Source of the DNA: a virus
Virus record (IMG/VR): IMGVR_UViG_3300012920_009134
Coordinates: 35,732-99,731 of that record
Strand: one strand, 5' to 3'
DNA length: 64,000 nt
Below are positions 36,701 through 44,236 of the stretch, one piece after another. A model generated the notes under the pieces. That model did no database searches. It was not told where the DNA came from and saw only the letters and a list, made by a program, of their open reading frames with translations. Both the position numbers and the translations under genes were made by a program. Positions within the stretch are counted from its first letter, which is position 1. Every line of letters begins with the position of its first letter.

Positions 36701-39600
36701 CTGATAATCAAGAGTGGCAAGATTTGAGATTTTTTGATACCATAGGTGACACTCTTGGTCCTAGAAACCCATACACATGTTTACCAAGTACACAACACAG
36801 CAGAATCATAGGTTGGTACAGGATGGGCGGCGATAGTGGATATACCAATCACGCTATTAACAAGATGCATATGTTCAATCATGCGCAAGATCTGTTTAGT
36901 GGAAAAATACTGAACAATACGACTGGTAGTGCCGTAGCATTTAATCAATACAATATGCCGACAAAAGACAACCATCTATCGGGCGCATTTTACGGGTTCA
37001 CAGAATGGTCGGGATCCTTGACAAATGATCTAAAATATTCTGATAAGAAACGCCAGCGTTGGAACGGCATTGTAGATATTACAAATCCTTCACAATACAC
37101 CTGTAAGTACACAGCAGGTAATGCAGACTATGGAACCTATGTTGATCCTGGTGTGGATGATTACAGAACCTGGTATGGATCTATTGGAACTAGTATATAC
37201 TTTGAAGACACAACAACAACTCCTGAAAAACTCTTGGTTGATAATAATGAATTTTTAAGCAGTTCTTACATGACAGCAACAGGATCTGTAAGAATGCCCT
37301 CTTTCATAGTTGGCACTAAATCCAACTTCACGAATGATACGTCAATACCAAGAATCGGTTCGGCAAGTTATGGAACTTACAACTTCACAGGATCAGGTCC
37401 TATTGCAGACGATGAGTTGGGTTCACACGGTTGGTTAAATGATTATCAAGAATCAACAGGAGTTAGAAAGATTACAAGAGTGCCGTTTGAGGCAATCATA
37501 AAACCAGAAGAGTTTACGCCAGAAATGAAGGATGATGGAAAAATAGCATCTGCTTTATTTTACGAAGCGGAACCCCACCCCAGTTCTAGTTTGTTGGGAG
37601 CACTAACAAATACCTTGAGGTATGTTGGACAAAATGATCATAACCAACAAACTTTTAAATGGTCAGGAACTGATTATCAAGAAGTTTACAAGACAGATGA
37701 AAATTTTCATTTTGGTATACCAACTAAGTCAGGTTCATTGTTGACAGAGTTTGATTTAGGTTCTGCTAGATCAAGGGTAAGTAATAATGTTTACACCATG
37801 GCAGCAAGCAATTTTTATGCAGAAACTATTAACTTTTTTATTGCTAATAAAAAAGGAGTAACTATACGATCAAGTGATACTCCAAGTTTTATACCGGAAG
37901 TTGGAAAGACCTATCAAATGTCAATCGACTTAAACTCTGGTGTACTTGCTGCTCTCGGTGTAAAGACAGATAACCCAATGTATAACAACCCATCTGCATT
38001 TGGCATGCCCTTCGACGCAGGTAAATTTAGAAAACTGCACTCTGACGGCGTGTATTACCGCCGCGCCGCTGACCTTGTTGGGTATGGATTCTCTCCTTAC
38101 TTGCCACCACATTACGACGGACAGGCCAGAGCAGTATTTACTTTTACACCACAAGATGGACCAGCATATTCCACGATAGAGGGTATCTTGCAGGACACTG
38201 AAATATCTTATATTAGAAAAGTATCTGCTACTGGATCTATAATGACAAGATCAACAGGTTTTGCGTCTAATGAAGACGCAACAACTAACGAGGTTGTTCC
38301 GTCATATAATCGAAGATATGCAATGCATTTAAGTTCAAGTTTCAATGGACTGGACCAACAGAACACCAATTTAGTACAATCTTATGATTCGCAAGGTGAT
38401 CCTATTGCAGATAGAAAGTCGTTGGTTATTCAAACTAAATTTGAATGTCCTACCTTTGACTTTTCTAAGGTCGATGCTCATCAACCAAAGACTTTAGAAA
38501 CCATACAACACTTGCCAAGGGTGAAGGGTATCTGGCACCAAACAGGATCATTTAAATCTTTGGGTCGACCATTCGTCTCTGTAACCTCGCCAAGAAACAT
38601 AGAAGGTGTTGAAGATTTAGCTAAACTCCTTGACGTAAAGGTGGAAAGTGGATACGCTCGGGTTGGAGAAATGCCTAATAACTTAAAGGTTTATGAGGGC
38701 GTGATTGCTGTGCCTTTTAAAACATTAAATGGAGTTAGAAGTTATTACAACTTACCACCAGAAGAAGTTTATCAAGCAGTAAGAAATCTTGGATATTCCG
38801 ATTATAAACTAAAAACAGAAGAGGAAATAAGAAGATTTAGGGAAGTAGCAAACATTCTTGATGCAGCAGAAGCAAGTCGCTCAGGAGGCACAATACCGCA
38901 ACAAGATGCAACAAGAAGGGTCATTGATGACTTGCCAAGTACAATAAAGGTTAGACCCTCAATACAAAATATGGTTAGGTCTATGATGAGGTATAACATC
39001 CCACCTCAGTTTAACTTTTTAAAGTATAACGATCCAGATGGAAAATTTATTAGACCATTTGCAATGTATGTATTTGATTTTTCTGTTGTGTTACCAAAAG
39101 AAGATATCGCTAAAATCTGGCAAAACGTAACTCCCGATATCGGACTTGACATGTACGGTTCAAGAAACGGGTCCAGGAGTGTGATATCATCTCAGATAGT
39201 CGAGCATGATTTATTTAACTTGAATGACTTGTTGGATCCAACCGCAGAAGTTGTAACAGAGCAGATTCCAGGCATTGCTGGCACCACAACCGGTTATAGA
39301 ATTGAGGATTGGCGAGGTGGACTATCAGAAGATACTCAGTGGATGGTGTTTAAGGTAAAACAAAAAGCAGAAACAGATTACTTTAGAAAGAAAGAAATAG
39401 ACAGATTACCGGAAGGACATCCAGAACGAAACTTGTCTGTTGAGAATGATATTTTTAAGTACGGGTTCAACTGGCCATACGATTATTTTTCAATCGTAGA
39501 ACTAGTTAACTTGAATGCGTCTGTTTCTTTTACAAGCAAATCTGAAGTCATAGACGAAGAAACGGCAAGAATATTAAAAACCAGAAGGGATAATGAATGA
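27724..39600 (+). CDS. Giant virion protein with several ConA/LamG-like domains
   Basis: A 3,958-residue protein, 11.9 kb of open frame. Three concanavalin-type jelly rolls can be read. The first covers about 165-346 (TVEFWLKKG, SWHHYAFSF, FVDGVLNETIEVG, GYLDEFRYWKKERT). The second covers about 719-866 (SFQVYVAKEKLG to NFRVWLDTLSNEEI). The third covers about 2,635-2,821 (ITVSLWMYFPKV, GWNHILLSLELDN, FNAWVNGEKY). A GWYRMGGD segment near 3,030 recalls a fourth, degenerate one. Residues 955-1,110 are helical. The rest is beta-rich with frequent Thr-Gly-Ser turns. ConA-like folds bind glycans, so adhesion to the cell surface is likely, but a structural baseplate role is also possible. It overlaps the next gene by 4 bases. 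Such a length needs one intact frame, and no break is seen. Confidence 0.6.
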   Translation: MSLKSLFGKDKKTTNISSLVSFEGALDDVESVGYIEQFIRDRKRYKTHTDYLTASNFCAYGSLEEYYRSGVDRIINTYPYDGSLKEKLQWFNDSSGFDLHLFENEYPRTNGYIQLGSGNWGDVSSTSGSYGNPLTKEYIFIKGGPNVGNVYATASHQTSNLEINGRTGNTVEFWLKKGSYETAKTSREVIFDNIASGSYESLSNAQYGRLTIELDNTDNTKSPFLLTYRSGSDGFSQQRVGATQLYASASDDSWHHYAFSFKNVNSKVRVSTFVDGVLNETIEVGTSIGARNNTMVASIGALVAAYDAAAASSDAPGQGHGKLSGYLDEFRYWKKERTAKDVGRFWFTQVGAGSNTDTANSSLGFYYKFNEGKVGKTNIDKRILDYSGRVSNGLWVGYTDTGRYNNSAMIEASASLSEFKDPIIYIEHPEVSSFRQDALERGYAYDLENASSMYYSYPDWIVDEDGQGSEDLKRVTQVVASYFDSLFLQIKDLGELRHIKYHDFEDKPYPFNNIKLESLGLVTPELFMDASNLNILANRDEDKDFKQDTADIKNFIYNNIYNNLESIFKSKGTEKSFRNLFRCFGIDNELIKINLYSTDSTYPIESSYQASSVKTKYVNFADAINKKGSVYQTKDGLEGEYRLVDARGFLKGTDGAVTDEDAIHIGFTTETQVFLPRLYSINHPFHFPTEISSSIFGCHRVVDENDDENLNWQSTATNDHSFQVYVAKEKLGSRTGRFVLKTRSGDFAAMESENIVDLYNSNRWNLAVRLANTAGAPVSGSTYEMQFYGVNTISDSINQSFYVAEAISEVDAKNFMKYSKRFYVGAENENFIGDMHYNSDVKVSNFRVWLDTLSNEEINAHAIDPRSYGLSSPSAHINPLQELGDAPTKRIDRLAINWDFSNLTGSTSNGDMWVTDVSSGSIEDQHTFGKLAPITRRLHPGKGINFASATTSSVDVEYDQAARLQTFENVKATDMVSILSNDDITFTRETKPTDFFFSFEKSMYAAITDEMINFFGGINDFSNLIGAPVERYRPHYKRMAKLRQTFFNRVENTPDIERYIEYYKWLDSSLSVMIDQLVPASVAASEDIRNVIESHALERSKYFNKFPTMEFKQSDPLGQIRGINELLYDWQHGHASINKGPNDNCLWARERAQRSTDLHVTSSGNHEETTIAVDRDREVIRRISITSVSGSTYATRRLSRPYRLSVEDQRHLKGGDNSFGNKKKRLFTGISTAGRLSHIVITGSEASADSCKDPIHPSRKKKVHAPADIAFTSRDMDVNDIAPFTLYSSSLDPISGYQGLLHRDFKKGVDITNIHTDEYGDDREVTLQSPFTERWVGGNQHRHQDLSGSLLGSIEAKKDGRSRLEAFKLLAEDGKLYVLPPNAVDFTSDKHPIIDHTIQSAQMLREDLAKRPVNIRNIRTTTGSISLGNFNHPYDIVQYTSEDQRKDFLVDNDQPLAPVNSLGIAGVQETAKFPRPGRKHVFNARFSAPGGPETAGDSLGGQNLDRATNQYSVYNSLNYRNLATRGPLDQLSIIPQTASTDSNSLVTNHKVNANPRYRRKLDNSMYNGEVDVNQDNVFVRHPIPQNDYQYAWITASLATGREPVEIAGHLHSFTQASVGDATGSLAYERTYEFLTASNREGTIPIDFVGLNTHIRDDINVVTNTVTAAETYDLTGTIHHRQGPYGWPSWKQIRVGDSALGRYFRKNNLYSIPVLDRGNENVQLQFSTLGNYSWPDQIDHQTATESRAVGNTNYRFTDPPVSSNRKPIALRGNTRRPMRLRRSPVDFGIPRIPSVIIPGPIVPFKKTYTFANNIARFANDKLSKVLGIVPIQEEVKRNFTSDELLSFDFTKPSAVADYSINIFPKEENTYLKKSRERSQYTAEDFWRDNRKDRTQPNVKNSQGFTVPRLSVWPLDGPEDFSTVSLKRTVDSLGTDGSGELLANYSIFHNNLTKPVPSALYARPFPMQSTSSLPHQGDFKKFNLALSYNRKSIFRQDFKLVAGQKTINVSSGNNRRGRGAAFQFAVPNSNGFTQGGTANQKNKIPHGWRSYVANNTPRTIADATTGPRLANLNGSATNLEYPHVIALVGTDNNANAHSNKGTVPRSQIPGGDGTTYSTNIWRHIETTGSAISVTKGAVVQVHIRTGNHASNIDSWGMLKASSDLFVQIGTGTTWTTIGKVTAFQNPEWDSWPDNKFRRYVFGVPPNATAAFASGVDLRFLQASSLTADFRSGWLIAMPTVFHCLEEVGNNEALNDQYKFAKDFVGLAELDTPVKSYTSARVPASKRRYYSPQNFEPSLLSLGALDKYGDEIEPRFFGSAKHHSASSISSDYLETYDQIVMQDAQKQYVSYYQKDDKKDHHLYGSQFFRTPEHASRNPFNFSNYADFREQSRLLAKDYALVPEFRISEHMDFYLNTIGGEDPFFSCNDTFLNITGSDVESPDNSAVDNFYEVYSHTDFLKHFSVVEDEFREVKTVKPTKLKLECRAFKKFLPYRGLYPADRMTQLASDFSSSYSAFITGGHFRNVLAPYYAPGIGFNSIKSGLAVDYPIIEPHKDRIYNQYAVMFQSASLAIDENFGNANGAGPHSNGTRSDGTPLIAGAASTSPKLSRNRVEIGKPADWAKVISGSLAPGGPGVSGKAITVSLWMYFPKVYSGHGSLDGHSPTSIGLYRQKGNIISFGGSRRNIPLFDAYWRSGVNFGYFIGVDSMGGNFDRRTYDANLSVAGHNSSLMVGKGFTNDRMYTIGFTCTGGDGITNLGSTDGFFSFVRVSNAYNSTEDLKAIHPGWNHILLSLELDNIGISFAGPGNTNGSVKGFNAWVNGEKYTGAGVIKCSSDYFNNGQSNFTNTSYPVLDEGTKTTGENEDFVCIGQNVKAVEYYNSVATGSLLSPTHRHINSTALHLEDYIFDDGTIDGTNSAHTSKLNTYTDARTVDGDAIDISDNIMNDFVYPGENMMSEVIILNTPGTDQMARTLSGYVKGTPDFRAMIPKVSPFVLGQSDNQEWQDLRFFDTIGDTLGPRNPYTCLPSTQHSRIIGWYRMGGDSGYTNHAINKMHMFNHAQDLFSGKILNNTTGSAVAFNQYNMPTKDNHLSGAFYGFTEWSGSLTNDLKYSDKKRQRWNGIVDITNPSQYTCKYTAGNADYGTYVDPGVDDYRTWYGSIGTSIYFEDTTTTPEKLLVDNNEFLSSSYMTATGSVRMPSFIVGTKSNFTNDTSIPRIGSASYGTYNFTGSGPIADDELGSHGWLNDYQESTGVRKITRVPFEAIIKPEEFTPEMKDDGKIASALFYEAEPHPSSSLLGALTNTLRYVGQNDHNQQTFKWSGTDYQEVYKTDENFHFGIPTKSGSLLTEFDLGSARSRVSNNVYTMAASNFYAETINFFIANKKGVTIRSSDTPSFIPEVGKTYQMSIDLNSGVLAALGVKTDNPMYNNPSAFGMPFDAGKFRKLHSDGVYYRRAADLVGYGFSPYLPPHYDGQARAVFTFTPQDGPAYSTIEGILQDTEISYIRKVSATGSIMTRSTGFASNEDATTNEVVPSYNRRYAMHLSSSFNGLDQQNTNLVQSYDSQGDPIADRKSLVIQTKFECPTFDFSKVDAHQPKTLETIQHLPRVKGIWHQTGSFKSLGRPFVSVTSPRNIEGVEDLAKLLDVKVESGYARVGEMPNNLKVYEGVIAVPFKTLNGVRSYYNLPPEEVYQAVRNLGYSDYKLKTEEEIRRFREVANILDAAEASRSGGTIPQQDATRRVIDDLPSTIKVRPSIQNMVRSMMRYNIPPQFNFLKYNDPDGKFIRPFAMYVFDFSVVLPKEDIAKIWQNVTPDIGLDMYGSRNGSRSVISSQIVEHDLFNLNDLLDPTAEVVTEQIPGIAGTTTGYRIEDWRGGLSEDTQWMVFKVKQKAETDYFRKKEIDRLPEGHPERNLSVENDIFKYGFNWPYDYFSIVELVNLNASVSFTSKSEVIDEETARILKTRRDNE

Positions 39601-40649
39601 CATTCTTTAACAAAAAAGAGGAAGTACTAGATGTTCAGTTGACTCAACTAGGAAAGTATCTTTTATCAAAAGGAAAACTAAAACCAAAATTTTACGTATT
39701 TTCTGACGATGAAGTTTTGTATGATGTTTCGTATGTTAATTCTGGCAAGGTAGAGGTTGCAAGAGATACCTCAAACAGAATCCAAAAAGAAACTCAAAGA
39801 ATGAAAGCACTCTATGAACATGATGGAGTGGAAACAAGGGTCAAGGCACTTAATGGGCATAAGGTTGAAAAACCAAGAGGTCATGGTTGGCAAGCAAGAA
39901 TAAGGGGTAGAACAGAGGAGATGCCGCTTGATCAAGCGTATGGCAACGATACTATAGAAGAAGAAAAGATGGGTTCTGATGACCGAAACCTAGTTAGAAA
40001 TTTTCTTGGAAACTCATCTGTTGGTGTTAGGGAGGTCCCAGCATGGGATATACAATCTCACTTTGATGGAGAAATACAGAGCGTTATCATTAGTTCTTCC
40101 TCTCCGAACGTAGGAATAAAAAGACCGGTTCTTAATTTCGAGGTAGATTATTCTGTTAACGGTTTTGAACTAAGTGTGGCAGATGACGATGATCAAATCA
40201 CACCAGAAGAATATCGAGATCAACTTGGGTTAGAAAAGAATGTAACATTTTTAGATAATTTTAAGGCATCAGTTGACAGTGATGCTATAGTTTTTAGTAT
40301 TGTAGAAGACAATGTGGACTATGATTTAACCAACTTTGAGTTTGAATTTTATGAAGTAGAAAAGATTGAGACAAACGAAAAGGCAAATAATGCTGAGACA
40401 GAACGTTTAAGAAGACTTTACTTTGCAGATAATGCTTTAGAGTCAAAGAAAGATCGATATATAGACCATTACTTTGAGGTAGAAACAGATGCCAGCGTCG
40501 CATCTTTTTATGGATTTGACATACATGGAACAAACAGAAGTAAGTTGATATCAGGACTAAACAAAGCGATAAATAAATTTAAAGATTCGACCGCAGGCAT
40601 TGATGATGCAAGCATATCTCTTGGTGACTTGGGTGAGGATTGTGACTGA
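39597..40649 (+). CDS. Virion structural protein sharing an N-terminal module with the 47,658 gene
   Basis: A 350-residue acidic protein. Residues about 5-45 (EEVLDVQLTQLGKYLLSKGK followed by a DDEVLYDV end) align without gaps to the N-terminus of the protein at 47,658-48,656, with the shared pattern LDxxLTxxGxxxxxxG...DDExxY. The middle region is beta-rich and low in cysteine, and the end is acidic (LGEDCD). No catalytic motif is seen. It overlaps the giant protein by 4 bases and the next gene by one, so it is produced with the tail assembly. A role as a small baseplate or fibre-connector subunit is inference. Confidence 0.5.
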   Translation: MTFFNKKEEVLDVQLTQLGKYLLSKGKLKPKFYVFSDDEVLYDVSYVNSGKVEVARDTSNRIQKETQRMKALYEHDGVETRVKALNGHKVEKPRGHGWQARIRGRTEEMPLDQAYGNDTIEEEKMGSDDRNLVRNFLGNSSVGVREVPAWDIQSHFDGEIQSVIISSSSPNVGIKRPVLNFEVDYSVNGFELSVADDDDQITPEEYRDQLGLEKNVTFLDNFKASVDSDAIVFSIVEDNVDYDLTNFEFEFYEVEKIETNEKANNAETERLRRLYFADNALESKKDRYIDHYFEVETDASVASFYGFDIHGTNRSKLISGLNKAINKFKDSTAGIDDASISLGDLGEDCD

Positions 40650-43600
40650 TGGCGATTAAAAGGTACGAAAGCACATCCGAGATCGTAGGTCAGTTTCTTC
40701 CTAAAGTTTACACGAGAAGGATAACACTTGAAAGTATAGGCAACGATCCAAAAGAAGGCAAAACAGCAGTTACTGTAGATTATCAAATAAAAGATGTTCT
40801 TGATCAAAATGGGTTAGGTATCATAACGCAAACTAGAAAAGATGTTGTAGAAGGCGGCCGCATGGCAGAAGAAGATATGCAGGATGACGTTCTCAAGGCA
40901 CTTAAGGTGATCGTGGTGGCAGTGGATGGAGCAGAAACCGGCAACACTTTGTCAAATCAAATATACAACCTGTCTAATTTTCCAAACGCAAGAGGAAGGA
41001 ACTTCGAACAAGCATTGGAGATATTGACAAGGGGATACAGAGGACTTAGAATACCGATCGAAAAAAGTGTTAATCTAGCTAGACCCGCTGCTCTTGGGTT
41101 TGAGTTTCGAAACACAATATATCAAGAATATGATATTAATAACAATGTTGTTAATATCATTCCTGGAGAGCAAACATTTATTCTTGAGAATAAAGAGTGG
41201 GATAATCTCAATAATCTTAGCATTATCTGCTTTAGTTACTTTGACTTTGAGTCTTTGGGACTAACAACTGATAATTTTTCTGAAGAAGATGCTAGAAAAC
41301 TCTCCTATACAGTAGGTGATCTAACCTTGGACGCGGTTACGAGAGGGGGTCGTATAGTTTCAACAGCAAGTATATACAAACTAGCAGATAACGGACAACC
41401 TTACTATGGACCAGTTCACTATCATGGAAGCGGAAACCCCGGACCAGGTGGATATACGGGATATATGGCAGGTTATGCTGGCGCAGATATGGGACCAAAG
41501 TTGAACAAAGAGCAAGTACCGATCACAAAAATACAAGACTTTAGAGTAATGCAAAGAACAAAACTCGTAAACTATCAACCAGATCAATTGGAGTATTTCA
41601 ACAATAGAAAACCAGACCTTTCCTTTTTAGATAGGGGAGACAAGAACTATTTTGGATTAGATCGAGTTATTGTCAATTATGATAAGGAAGAGCAAGAGAC
41701 AAATATCGAATTTACAGCAAATATGTTTGACATCTATAAAAGAAACTCAAGATATTATCCTCTTCTTAAGAGCGCTCCAATATTGAGTTGGGCAGCACCC
41801 ACAGTGCTGATGAGCATCCTGGAAATGAAGATTGTAAGAAGGAGGATGACTACCGGATTGCCTGGTACTGATAGACTCGGAAGTAAAAAACGAATAGCAT
41901 TTATGCCAGAGTCAGAGGCGGAACACATTGTTATAGCGTCTTCTGATGGTGGACCTGGATCCTTAAACCCTTCTTCAGATGACTATTATGGAGCAGTTGA
42001 ACAAACAGGAAGGGGTTTTTCAACTAGATCCTTTAAAGCAAGTGATTTTCAAATAGGGGACTATCATGGAACAAACGGAATATATCAATATGGTGTAGAG
42101 TTGAGGGTAGTAGATAACACAAAACCATTCATGTTAACTAAACTTGAACGCGCTCGCCGCGCTATAAAAAATCTAAAAATATATTCTCAAGAATCAAAAA
42201 TACCAGTTTTTGATACGTACAATGTCAAAAAACCAGAGGAAAATCTTCCGATTGGTTTGTCCGAAGACCCCATTTACACCGAAAGTGTTTCAACAATTGG
42301 AAATTATGACTCTAGAACAAGAACGTTTACAAGTAAATTTATAGCAGACTCAAGGCGTAAGTATGATTTTCGAGAGTATGTTGATAGTTTCAGGGACTTG
42401 CTTTTCTTTTCTTTTGGAAGAAGTGAAGTACAGAGAACAAGAAGAGCAACAGAAAATGTCCAGTTAGAAAATCAGTTGCAAACTCCTCTGAGTGCTTTGG
42501 AGTCGCTACAGAACGATGGGTTTTTACCAGACCCAGAGTCTATATCTCGAACAGAGTTGTATAATATGATTAATCCCTCAAATACGAACCCAGAAACAAT
42601 AGATTCGTTTATTACGTCTTTTGAAGATTTGGTGCTTGAGATGGAAGAGTACTTTGGGGCAAAGCATAATTTGTATATATCAAGCGAAGGTTCTGGTTAC
42701 TCTGCAAAATCTGGATATACTTTTACTGTAAAAAGGTGGTTAAACTCAACAAATTTTGATATTGATATAGACACGTTTGTTCATCTAGAACCATTTAGGG
42801 ATGAGGTTTCCTTCGATTATGACATCGCAAGACCAACCTACACTGGACCTAGAACGGCGACATTTCCCATATTTCTAAGAAGATTAGAAGAAGAGGCAGT
42901 TCGTTATGATATACCTCCTGGTAATCCAGTGGCACTTTCTCCAAGATTTTTAAATCTTGGAAACTGGGTCATGTGTTTTGATAGGGAAATGATCAAGATG
43001 AAAAGAGACCAATTTGAGTTAGAGAAAAAAGAAGCAAGTAAAATGCAACTAAGGGCATCTCGAAGAAGGAGAAATAGAGGTCGACGCCAAAGAGGTATGT
43101 CAAAGTGGCAAAGAAAACTGAAAAGATTAAGCAAGAAAAAATTTATCTTCCTAGATCCGGCATCATCAGTAGATTCGAATGCAGTAAGCAACTATATCAC
43201 TGGGTTAAGAAAGTTGGTGAGAGTTAGGGGCCCCGCCGCTCCAACTAATTTCTTAAGAAGTATTGATAACTTGGACACTTCAAACTTTTTTGAAGGTCTT
43301 CGTGCAATAAATGATCAACTTTCTAACAACATAACGAACTACGGGTCTTTGACGAACGCGACCACCCTTGTCGACATCACGAGAGAACTACCGTTCCCAG
43401 AGAATCCTAACGAGTGTGGGTTAATAGATAATACCCCAAAAGACTTTAGACTACCACTTATTACCGATTTTCTTGATAGGGAGGATTTCTTTTTTGGATT
43501 TGGATTCGCTCAGGAGGAAGTTATACCGGAGGTTTTACCACTTGATTTGCCGACAGTTGAACCACCGACTCAAACAGTTCCGCCGATTACAACAGTAGAA

Positions 43601-44203
43601 GTCCCAACAGGACCTACTATACCTGGACCAGTGCTGCCTGCAATACCAACGATGCCTACTTTGGATATTGGAACAACTATTGAGGACCTCATACCCCAAG
43701 TTAGATCAACTTCCTTTCCAACCGGCGGAGTGTTTGAAGAAGCGATGGTGTTTGCAACAGATTCAAACTCCGGCGGCGTTCTTACGTATGGTGGGGTCAA
43801 TAGTGGTGCAACCGGAACGGGAAAAATACAACTAGTTTCGGCAGATATTGCAACGGGTAATGGTGTTGGTAAACCGATGGGATCACAAACAAGAAGTTCA
43901 AACCCCAAACCAATGCCGACCCATAGGGAATCAGGCGCATCACCGACGCCAACATATTCAGTTTTAGAGGTTGGTCTCGGAACAACTGTCGCCACATCTG
44001 GCGCTACGTCGACATCACAATCACCAACATCACCAGGTCTTACTGCTGGCGCTGCTATGAATGTTGGTACATCTGCCGTAGGACCTGTTGCGAGTGCCGA
44101 TTTTACTGCGAGCCCTGCAATGCAGTCAGCAGGCGGTATGGGTAACTTTGGCGGTGGAACAGGCGCATTCGCTGGAGCATTTGGTGGATTCGGCGGTTAC
44201 TAG
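40649..44203 (+). CDS. Large virion structural protein with Pro/Thr- and Gly-rich tail
   Basis: A 1,184-residue protein of unrecognised family. Residues 1-780 appear folded, with many beta strands (for example YESTSEIVGQFLPKVYTRRI and TAVTVDYQIKDV). A highly basic run at about 794-830 (RASRRRRNRGRRQRG) may bind nucleic acid or an acidic partner. From about 950 the chain turns proline/threonine-rich (PPTQTVPPITTVEVPTGP) and then glycine/serine/threonine-rich, ending in a Gly-Phe-rich run. Such tails usually form flexible linkers. It starts one base into the preceding stop. No fibre or enzyme motif is visible. Confidence 0.5.
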   Translation: MAIKRYESTSEIVGQFLPKVYTRRITLESIGNDPKEGKTAVTVDYQIKDVLDQNGLGIITQTRKDVVEGGRMAEEDMQDDVLKALKVIVVAVDGAETGNTLSNQIYNLSNFPNARGRNFEQALEILTRGYRGLRIPIEKSVNLARPAALGFEFRNTIYQEYDINNNVVNIIPGEQTFILENKEWDNLNNLSIICFSYFDFESLGLTTDNFSEEDARKLSYTVGDLTLDAVTRGGRIVSTASIYKLADNGQPYYGPVHYHGSGNPGPGGYTGYMAGYAGADMGPKLNKEQVPITKIQDFRVMQRTKLVNYQPDQLEYFNNRKPDLSFLDRGDKNYFGLDRVIVNYDKEEQETNIEFTANMFDIYKRNSRYYPLLKSAPILSWAAPTVLMSILEMKIVRRRMTTGLPGTDRLGSKKRIAFMPESEAEHIVIASSDGGPGSLNPSSDDYYGAVEQTGRGFSTRSFKASDFQIGDYHGTNGIYQYGVELRVVDNTKPFMLTKLERARRAIKNLKIYSQESKIPVFDTYNVKKPEENLPIGLSEDPIYTESVSTIGNYDSRTRTFTSKFIADSRRKYDFREYVDSFRDLLFFSFGRSEVQRTRRATENVQLENQLQTPLSALESLQNDGFLPDPESISRTELYNMINPSNTNPETIDSFITSFEDLVLEMEEYFGAKHNLYISSEGSGYSAKSGYTFTVKRWLNSTNFDIDIDTFVHLEPFRDEVSFDYDIARPTYTGPRTATFPIFLRRLEEEAVRYDIPPGNPVALSPRFLNLGNWVMCFDREMIKMKRDQFELEKKEASKMQLRASRRRRNRGRRQRGMSKWQRKLKRLSKKKFIFLDPASSVDSNAVSNYITGLRKLVRVRGPAAPTNFLRSIDNLDTSNFFEGLRAINDQLSNNITNYGSLTNATTLVDITRELPFPENPNECGLIDNTPKDFRLPLITDFLDREDFFFGFGFAQEEVIPEVLPLDLPTVEPPTQTVPPITTVEVPTGPTIPGPVLPAIPTMPTLDIGTTIEDLIPQVRSTSFPTGGVFEEAMVFATDSNSGGVLTYGGVNSGATGTGKIQLVSADIATGNGVGKPMGSQTRSSNPKPMPTHRESGASPTPTYSVLEVGLGTTVATSGATSTSQSPTSPGLTAGAAMNVGTSAVGPVASADFTASPAMQSAGGMGNFGGGTGAFAGAFGGFGGY

Positions 44204-44236
44204 GTGAATATATTTTACTACGGAGATATTTAAAGT

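Noticed and set aside
18974-40861. GCGGCCGC copies as NotI linker or cloning artefacts
   Set aside because: All five sit inside continuous open frames with no vector sequence around them.
43570-43995. A 141-codon minus-strand frame rich in Val, Pro and Thr
   Set aside because: It mirrors the Pro/Thr/Gly-rich tail of the + strand structural gene and has no independent support.
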